Below, in pieces: positions 22,650 through 27,505 of a stretch of 27,505 bases of DNA. Where the stretch lies: IMG/VR virus record IMGVR_UViG_3300032213_002847, positions 1-27,505 of that record. One strand, 5' to 3'. The position numbers and the translations under genes are program-made. Each line of letters begins with the position of its first letter. Positions within the stretch are counted from its first letter, which is position 1. Source of the DNA: a virus. The notes beneath the pieces are model-generated. The model ran no database searches. It was not told the origin of the DNA and saw only the letters and a list, made by a program, of their open reading frames with translations.

Positions 22650-24278
22650 ATGGCAAATATTTTATCTAAAGTTAATATTCTTACAGGAAATACCGTTCAA
22701 GACTATCATGTTACACAATCAATAGATGCTTTTACAGGAACTGAAGCATATGACATAACATTATCCGGTTCTTTTACCCTAACAGGACCCCTTGATGTAA
22801 CCGGAAATACCAGAATTTCAGATTCTTTAATTGTAGAAGGTTTAACAGATACACCTCAAACTAATGTAGTAACTATAGATACATCTACAGGTCAATTTTA
22901 TTACACATCATCAACAGATTTAGATATAACTGCTAATACTGCATCTTATGCTTTAACAGCTTCATACGTAGATCTAGTTGCTGGCCCTAATGTTACCATC
23001 AACCAATCAGGAACTTCATTTGTAATCTCAAGTTCAGCAGGATTTCCAAGTGGAAATGACACAGAAATTCAATTTCAAACTGGAAGTAGTGAATTAGGTG
23101 GAGATTCTTCATTTAAATTTATTTACTCTTCCCAAAGTTTCCAACAAGGAGAAAACGTAACAGTTAATAGTAATTATTCACATGCCCAAGGAAAACAAAC
23201 AATAACAGCAGGAGACCATTCCCACGCTGAAGGATTTCTTTCTATATCATCAGGTTCTTTTTCCCACGCTGAAGGAAGAGGTGCTATATCTCGAGGAAAT
23301 TTTTCACATGCTGAAGGGTACCAATCTATTTCTACTGGAGATTATTCACATGCCGAAGGATATCAATCTACCTCCCCAGGTATGTATTCACATGCTGAAG
23401 GATATCAAACAACATCTTCCGGTGATTACTCACATGCTGAAGGTACAAGCACAATCTCAACAGGAGACTTCTCACATGCTGAAGGTAGAAGTACAACCGC
23501 TACTGGAGATTACTCACACGCTGAAGGTAGAAATACAATTGCTTCTGGTTCTCATTCACACGCTGAAGGAAGTAGTACTTTATCTTTAGGAACATATTCA
23601 CATGCTGAAGGTCAATCTACTGTATCAATAGGATTTGCTTCTCATGCTGAAGGTACTCAAACAAATGCGGGAGACGATTTTGCTCATGCTGAAGGTCAAT
23701 TAACTCAAGCTTTAGGAGTAGCATCTCATTCTGAAGGTTATGCTACAATTGCATCTGGCTCTAACTCACACGCTGAAGGTACTCAAACAAATGCAAATGG
23801 AGCTGCATCTCATGCTGAAGGAATAGATTCAACCTCAGTAGGAATATCTTCTCATGCTGAAGGTAATACTACATATGCTGGAGGAAATTTTTCACATGCT
23901 GAAGGATCATACACTTCAGCTTCTGGACTATCATCTCATGCTGAAGGATCCTTTACAACAGCTTTAGGAAACTATTCACACGCTGGTGGTTTAAATACAG
24001 TTGCCTCTGGGGCATATCAAACAGTAGTAGGGCAATATAACACTCAAAATGACACTACTTCATTATTTGCTGTAGGAAATGGTAATGGAGGTACTCGTTC
24101 TACTGTATTTAAAGTTTTATCCCAAAACCCACTTTCGGGTTCAATAGTAGTTCAAACCCAATCAATTGCACCCGGTTGGACAGGAGAAGAAGGAGAAATA
24201 GTACCTGTAAAAATTGGTGGAAGTTGTTATCTATATGTTTTTATAGGAGGAACCTGGAAATCATCATCATTATCATAA
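22650..24278 (+). CDS. Adhesin-like protein with twenty SHAEG repeats
   Basis: This 542-aa protein has three parts. The N-terminal shaft (1-176) carries TASYALTASYV and a TNVVTIDTSTGQFYY module also found in the protein at 10125. Residues 177-456 are twenty 14-residue repeats with the core SHAEG, followed by nine residues usually containing a Gly four from the end (for example SHAEGYQSISTGDY). This periodicity and the S-x-A-x-G core match the head repeats of trimeric YadA-like adhesins (Hep_Hag type), which stack as a left-handed trimeric beta-roll. The C-terminal end (457-542) is a small domain with VVGQYNTQND and GGSCYLYVFIGGTW. There is no membrane anchor, so it should be a virion fibre. 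Its place between the sheath terminator and the sheath genes is unusual for a fibre gene. Confidence 0.8.
   Translation: MANILSKVNILTGNTVQDYHVTQSIDAFTGTEAYDITLSGSFTLTGPLDVTGNTRISDSLIVEGLTDTPQTNVVTIDTSTGQFYYTSSTDLDITANTASYALTASYVDLVAGPNVTINQSGTSFVISSSAGFPSGNDTEIQFQTGSSELGGDSSFKFIYSSQSFQQGENVTVNSNYSHAQGKQTITAGDHSHAEGFLSISSGSFSHAEGRGAISRGNFSHAEGYQSISTGDYSHAEGYQSTSPGMYSHAEGYQTTSSGDYSHAEGTSTISTGDFSHAEGRSTTATGDYSHAEGRNTIASGSHSHAEGSSTLSLGTYSHAEGQSTVSIGFASHAEGTQTNAGDDFAHAEGQLTQALGVASHSEGYATIASGSNSHAEGTQTNANGAASHAEGIDSTSVGISSHAEGNTTYAGGNFSHAEGSYTSASGLSSHAEGSFTTALGNYSHAGGLNTVASGAYQTVVGQYNTQNDTTSLFAVGNGNGGTRSTVFKVLSQNPLSGSIVVQTQSIAPGWTGEEGEIVPVKIGGSCYLYVFIGGTWKSSSLS
23178..24017 (+). repeat. Twenty 42-base repeats encoding SHAEG units
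   Basis: Each unit is exactly 42 bases with no insertions. The core (TCACAYGCTGAAGG) is highly conserved and the remaining positions vary, so the array is older than the DUF285 and collagen arrays. Departures from the core are SHAQG (unit 1), AHAEG (13), SHSEG (14) and SHAGG (20). Confidence 0.9.
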
Positions 24279-24290
24279 AAATAAAATAAA

Positions 24291-24551
24291 ATGGAAGTTA
24301 CAGAAAAACAGTTTTTAACAGAAGAAGAAATAAAAACATTAAGAGAAATTCAAAACGAAACTCAAGCAGTAGTAATAGAGTTAGGTGAAATTGAAATGGT
24401 TAAACTACAATTAGAAACCCGAACAAAAAATGCTAGAGAATTTTTAACTCAAGTTGAAAATAAAGAAAAAAATTTCTCCCAATCTATATTTGAAAAATAT
24501 GGTAAATCCAACATTAATCCAGAAACTGGAGAAGTAATCAAATTGGCTTAA
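24291..24551 (+). CDS. Small coiled-coil protein
   Basis: This 86-aa protein is mostly helical: TEEEIKTLREIQNETQAVVI and ELGEIEMVKLQLETR form a likely hairpin of coiled coils, followed by KYGKSNINPETGEVIKLA, an end seen in small phage proteins next to tail genes. I do not know a function; tail chaperone or regulatory protein are both possible. It starts 12 bases after the SHAEG gene without its own motif, so it is probably read from the same message. Confidence 0.65.
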   Translation: MEVTEKQFLTEEEIKTLREIQNETQAVVIELGEIEMVKLQLETRTKNAREFLTQVENKEKNFSQSIFEKYGKSNINPETGEVIKLA

Positions 24552-24560
24552 AAAACACCA

Positions 24561-24576
24561 TATTTATAATAAAATA
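24561..24576 (+). promoter_or_regulatory. Candidate late promoter for first sheath gene
   Basis: TATTTATAATAAAATA is an exact consensus match beginning 26 bases before the ATG at 24587. Confidence 0.6.
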
Positions 24577-24586
24577 ATTTATTCAA

Positions 24587-26689
24587 ATGGCAGAAACAAT
24601 TGTATCACCCGGTGTATTAGCTATAGAAAATGATCAATCCTTTATAACCCAACAACCTATACAAGTAGGTTCTGTTATTGTAGGACCAACTGTAAAAGGT
24701 CCTGTTGGTATTCCTACTGTGGTTACTTCATATAGTGATTATTTAAATAGATTTGGTGCGACATTTTTAAGTGAAAGCCAAACATATTCGTATTTTACTT
24801 CAATTGCTGCATATAATTATTTTAACAATGGAGGTACCTCTCTATTGATTACTCGTGTAGTAAATGGAGATTTTACCCCTGCAACATCATCAACTATCCC
24901 TACATCAACAGCTGCTACATCGGCTTCTGTTAATTTAAATTTAACATATGTTTCTGCTAGTGTAGCTTCCGTAGGTTCAAGTTCATTTGGTGTAAATGGA
25001 ATTACATTTTACTTTACAGGATCTACCGTAGCAAATACTTCAACAACTGTATATGTTAATACTTCTTCATTTGCTAGTTCAACTATAAATGATTATGTTG
25101 TAACCTCTTCTACTATATTTAACGCTAGTAGTTCTGCAACTTCATATAGTGGTTCATTACAATATATTTCTTCAAATGCATCTTCTCCAAATATAGTATT
25201 TACTTACATAGGTTCAAATGGATTAACAGGGAATTTACAATATGTAACTTCTGGAAGTACTACAACATATTTCTCTGGAGGCACAAATACTGAAGCATTT
25301 GTATTAGAAACATTATCTGAAGGTGAAATCATGAATAGTGATGGAACATTATATGCTAATGGAACTTTAGAAAATGGAACCCCGAATAATGTTAGATGGC
25401 AAATAGTTTCACCTAATGTTAACAATGGTACATTTTCCCTAGTTATTCGTCAAGGAAATGATTCTAGTCTTACACCTTCTATTTTAGAAACATTTGGGAA
25501 TTTATCATTAGATCCATTAGCTAGTAATTACATTGAAAAAGTAATTGGTAACCAATACGAAACTGTAGAAGAAGATAATGGTGAGTATTATACTCAATTA
25601 AATGGAGATTATCCAAATAAATCTCGCTACGTAAGAGTAAAACAAGTAAATGCCCCTACCCCAAATTATTTTGACAATACAGGAAACCCAAAACCACAAT
25701 ATACAGGATCAATTCCAACAGTTTCCAATGGTGCTTTTGGAGGCGCTCTAGGTAATATTGTTTCCCCTACATTATCGGGATCATATTACGAAAACATAAC
25801 TAATGAAAGTATTCAAGGAATATCCCCTTCAGATTATACTTCATCAATTTCATTACTAGCTAATAAAGATGCTTATAGATATAATCTTTTAATAGCTCCT
25901 GGTTTAATAGCAGATGAAAATTTCTACCCAGATCATTTTCCTGTTATATCTCAAATGATAACCACTGTTCAAAATAGAGGAGATTCTATGACGGTAATTG
26001 ATTTGGTTGGATATGGATCTCCTATCCTCCCAGTATTATCTAATGCTTTATCTTTTGATACTTCATATGCTGCAGCATATTGGCCTTGGGTTCAAACAGT
26101 TGACCCTAACATATCTAGACAAACTTGGACCCCAGCATCAACATTGATCCCAGGAGTATATGCTTTAAATGATAGTTTAGCTAATCCATGGTCGGCACCT
26201 GCTGGAACTCAAAGAGGAGTATTAACTAGTGCTATAAGAGCTGAAAGATATTTAACTCAAGGAAATAGAGATGATTTATATGAAAACAATATAAATTCAA
26301 TTGCTACTTTCCCTAACACTGGAGTAGTAGTATTTGGACAAAAAACATTACAGAAAAAACAAAGCGCATTAGATCGTATCAACGTAAGACGTTTGTTAAT
26401 TGAATTAAAAGGATATATTTCTCAAATAGCAGATACTTTAGTATTTGAACCAAACAATATTGTTACAAGAAATAACTTTTTATCTCAAGTAAATCCATAT
26501 TTAGCTTCTGTTCAACAAAGAAATGGTTTAACTTCATATAAGGTTATAATGGATGAATCAAATAACACTCCAACCGTAATAGACAATAACCAATTAATAG
26601 GACAAATTTATTTACAACCTACAAGAACCGCAGAATTTATAATTTTAGATTTTAATATCCTACCTACAGGTGCAACATTCCCAAGTTAA
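24587..26689 (+). CDS. 18: Tail sheath protein (T4 gp18-like), copy 1
   Basis: This 700-aa protein is a T4 gp18-type contractile sheath subunit (T4: 659 aa). The N-terminus has the family pattern SPGVLAIENDQSF, VGPTVKGPVGIPTVVTSYSD (32-51) and FGATF. A Ser/Thr-rich insert (about 100-240) is a likely surface-exposed domain. The conserved C-terminal core contains FGQKTLQKKQSALDRINVRR (about 584-603), LLIELKGYISQIADTLVFEP, and the final QIYLQPTRTAEFIILDFNI, which lies in the sheath-handshake region. It is followed 46 bases later by a second, homologous gene with its own promoter-like motif. Confidence 0.93.
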   Translation: MAETIVSPGVLAIENDQSFITQQPIQVGSVIVGPTVKGPVGIPTVVTSYSDYLNRFGATFLSESQTYSYFTSIAAYNYFNNGGTSLLITRVVNGDFTPATSSTIPTSTAATSASVNLNLTYVSASVASVGSSSFGVNGITFYFTGSTVANTSTTVYVNTSSFASSTINDYVVTSSTIFNASSSATSYSGSLQYISSNASSPNIVFTYIGSNGLTGNLQYVTSGSTTTYFSGGTNTEAFVLETLSEGEIMNSDGTLYANGTLENGTPNNVRWQIVSPNVNNGTFSLVIRQGNDSSLTPSILETFGNLSLDPLASNYIEKVIGNQYETVEEDNGEYYTQLNGDYPNKSRYVRVKQVNAPTPNYFDNTGNPKPQYTGSIPTVSNGAFGGALGNIVSPTLSGSYYENITNESIQGISPSDYTSSISLLANKDAYRYNLLIAPGLIADENFYPDHFPVISQMITTVQNRGDSMTVIDLVGYGSPILPVLSNALSFDTSYAAAYWPWVQTVDPNISRQTWTPASTLIPGVYALNDSLANPWSAPAGTQRGVLTSAIRAERYLTQGNRDDLYENNINSIATFPNTGVVVFGQKTLQKKQSALDRINVRRLLIELKGYISQIADTLVFEPNNIVTRNNFLSQVNPYLASVQQRNGLTSYKVIMDESNNTPTVIDNNQLIGQIYLQPTRTAEFIILDFNILPTGATFPS

Positions 26690-26714
26690 TAATATATTTT
26701 AAAAAAAAGATTAA

Positions 26715-26731
26715 TATTTATAATAAAAATA
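26715..26731 (+). promoter_or_regulatory. Candidate late promoter for second sheath gene
   Basis: TATTTATAATAAAAATA matches the motif with one extra A and begins 21 bases before the ATG at 26736. Confidence 0.55.
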
Positions 26732-26735
26732 CAAA

Positions 26736-27505
26736 ATGGCAAATTTCTCAATTTCTCCAGGAGTAACAACAAATGAAATAGACAACACGTTTTTAACTAA
26801 TACTGTTGTAGGAGCTAGTACAGCTATTATAGGACCAACTGTAAAAGGTCCTGTTAACATTCCAACATTAGTTACTTCTTATAGTGATTATCAATCTTTA
26901 TTTGGAGATTCTATAATAAGTGGAAGTGATATCTACTCTTATTTTACTTCTATAGCAGCATACAGCTTTTTCAATTATGGAGGTAACTCATTACTAGTAA
27001 CTAGAGTAGCTTCAGGTTCATATACTTCTGCAACCTCAGACATATATTCAGGAACTGGAACAACTTCAGCATCTATTTCAATCAATTTAACAAGTGCTGC
27101 AACAAGTGCTTACACTGCTTCTTTTAATGGAGTAAATGTAATACTTTCTGGATCATCTGCTCAAGATGTATTTAATAACGCTTCAGCATCGATTAATACT
27201 AATCCAACTATTAATAGTAGTGCTTCATTTAGTACTCCTAATATGTTATTAACAGCACTAGCTCAAGGTGTTGCTGGTAATTCATATTATTATACTTCTG
27301 GTTCTACTACAACTTTTTACACTGGTGGTACTAATTCTACAGCTTTTGTACTAGAAACCCTATCAGAAGGTGATCTTATGAATAATGGCACACCAGGAAT
27401 AAGTGGATCATTATCATTAGGTTCAAAAGATAATGTTAGATGTGAAATTACTAACTCAAATACAGGATCAGGTACATTTAATCTAATAGTTAGACAAGGA
27501 AATGA
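26736..27505 (+). CDS. Tail sheath protein paralog, copy 2 (cut by window end)
   Basis: The 256 visible codons are clearly homologous to the gene just upstream: SPGVTTNEIDNTF, GPTVKGPVNIPTLVTSYSDY, YSYFTSIAAYSFFNYGGNSL and FVLETLSEGDLMNNG all have close counterparts. A 26-base stretch is identical in both genes (24681-24706 and 26830-26855). The Ser/Thr-rich insert has diverged strongly while the flanks are conserved, suggesting the exposed domain is where the copies differ. No stop occurs before the window end. It could be a second sheath component in a mixed sheath or a replacement under different regulation. Confidence 0.92.
   Translation, partial: MANFSISPGVTTNEIDNTFLTNTVVGASTAIIGPTVKGPVNIPTLVTSYSDYQSLFGDSIISGSDIYSYFTSIAAYSFFNYGGNSLLVTRVASGSYTSATSDIYSGTGTTSASISINLTSAATSAYTASFNGVNVILSGSSAQDVFNNASASINTNPTINSSASFSTPNMLLTALAQGVAGNSYYYTSGSTTTFYTGGTNSTAFVLETLSEGDLMNNGTPGISGSLSLGSKDNVRCEITNSNTGSGTFNLIVRQGN

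Noticed and set aside
23178-24017. Regular 42-base repeats as a possible CRISPR array
   Set aside because: The repeats keep one open frame, encode a protein motif and have no unrelated spacers or cas genes nearby. The same holds for the arrays at 6062-6304 and 18800-19321.
5496-26731. TATAAATA on the minus strand as T4-type late promoters
   Set aside because: It is the reverse complement of TATTTATA in the plus-strand motif and would drive transcription away from the genes it precedes; the plus-strand reading fits gene layout better.
1-27505. tRNA genes, integrase, transposase or insertion sequence
   Set aside because: None was recognised on reading; the sequence is almost fully occupied by the listed genes and gaps are under 200 bases.

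Overview
The window is part of the late structural region of a contractile-tailed, T4-like bacteriophage (Caudoviricetes, myovirus morphology). The evidence is a set of T4-type genes: a gp21-like prohead protease, a gp22-like scaffold, a gp23-like major capsid protein, gp13/gp14-like neck proteins, a gp15-like tail sheath terminator and gp18-like sheath proteins. The host is probably a Bacteroidota bacterium, most likely a flavobacterium. Three things point that way: the DNA is very AT-rich, start codons follow A-rich leaders instead of Shine-Dalgarno sites, and one virion-region gene has the complete architecture of a flavobacterial BspA/DUF285 surface protein. The host is inferred, not shown.

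Layout. 1-1553: the end of an unrecognised K/E-rich protein, the prohead protease, then a terminator. 1742-4709: scaffold and major capsid protein, closed by a second terminator. 4794-5492: a PhoH-like ATPase. 5514-12575: an adhesin block with a small beta-rich protein, a 1402-aa collagen-like and C1q-like fibre, a 213-aa fibre-like protein, a beta-helix protein and a small unknown. 12599-14968: the neck pair and a two-repeat protein. 15053-19495: a DUF5659-type small protein, an 842-aa coiled-coil fibre, a 61-aa carbohydrate-binding-like protein and the BspA/DUF285 protein, with terminators after the fibre and after the DUF285 gene. 19567-21311: the only minus-strand genes, a DUF2827-type glycosyltransferase-like protein and a J-domain protein that overlap by four bases. 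21352-27505: the gp15-like protein, a protein with twenty SHAEG repeats, a small coiled-coil protein and two sheath genes in tandem, the second cut by the window end.

The T4 blocks are kept (21-22-23 and 13-14), but 15 and 18 are separated from them by adhesins and accessory genes. Much of the window encodes repeat-built, probably surface-exposed proteins that share short modules with each other. A motif near TAnnTATAAYAAAATA lies just upstream of most genes that follow a gap and is missing from genes tightly packed behind another gene. It is the best candidate for the late promoter of this phage. No tRNA, CRISPR, integrase or transposase was seen, and no stretch over 300 bases lacks a gene.
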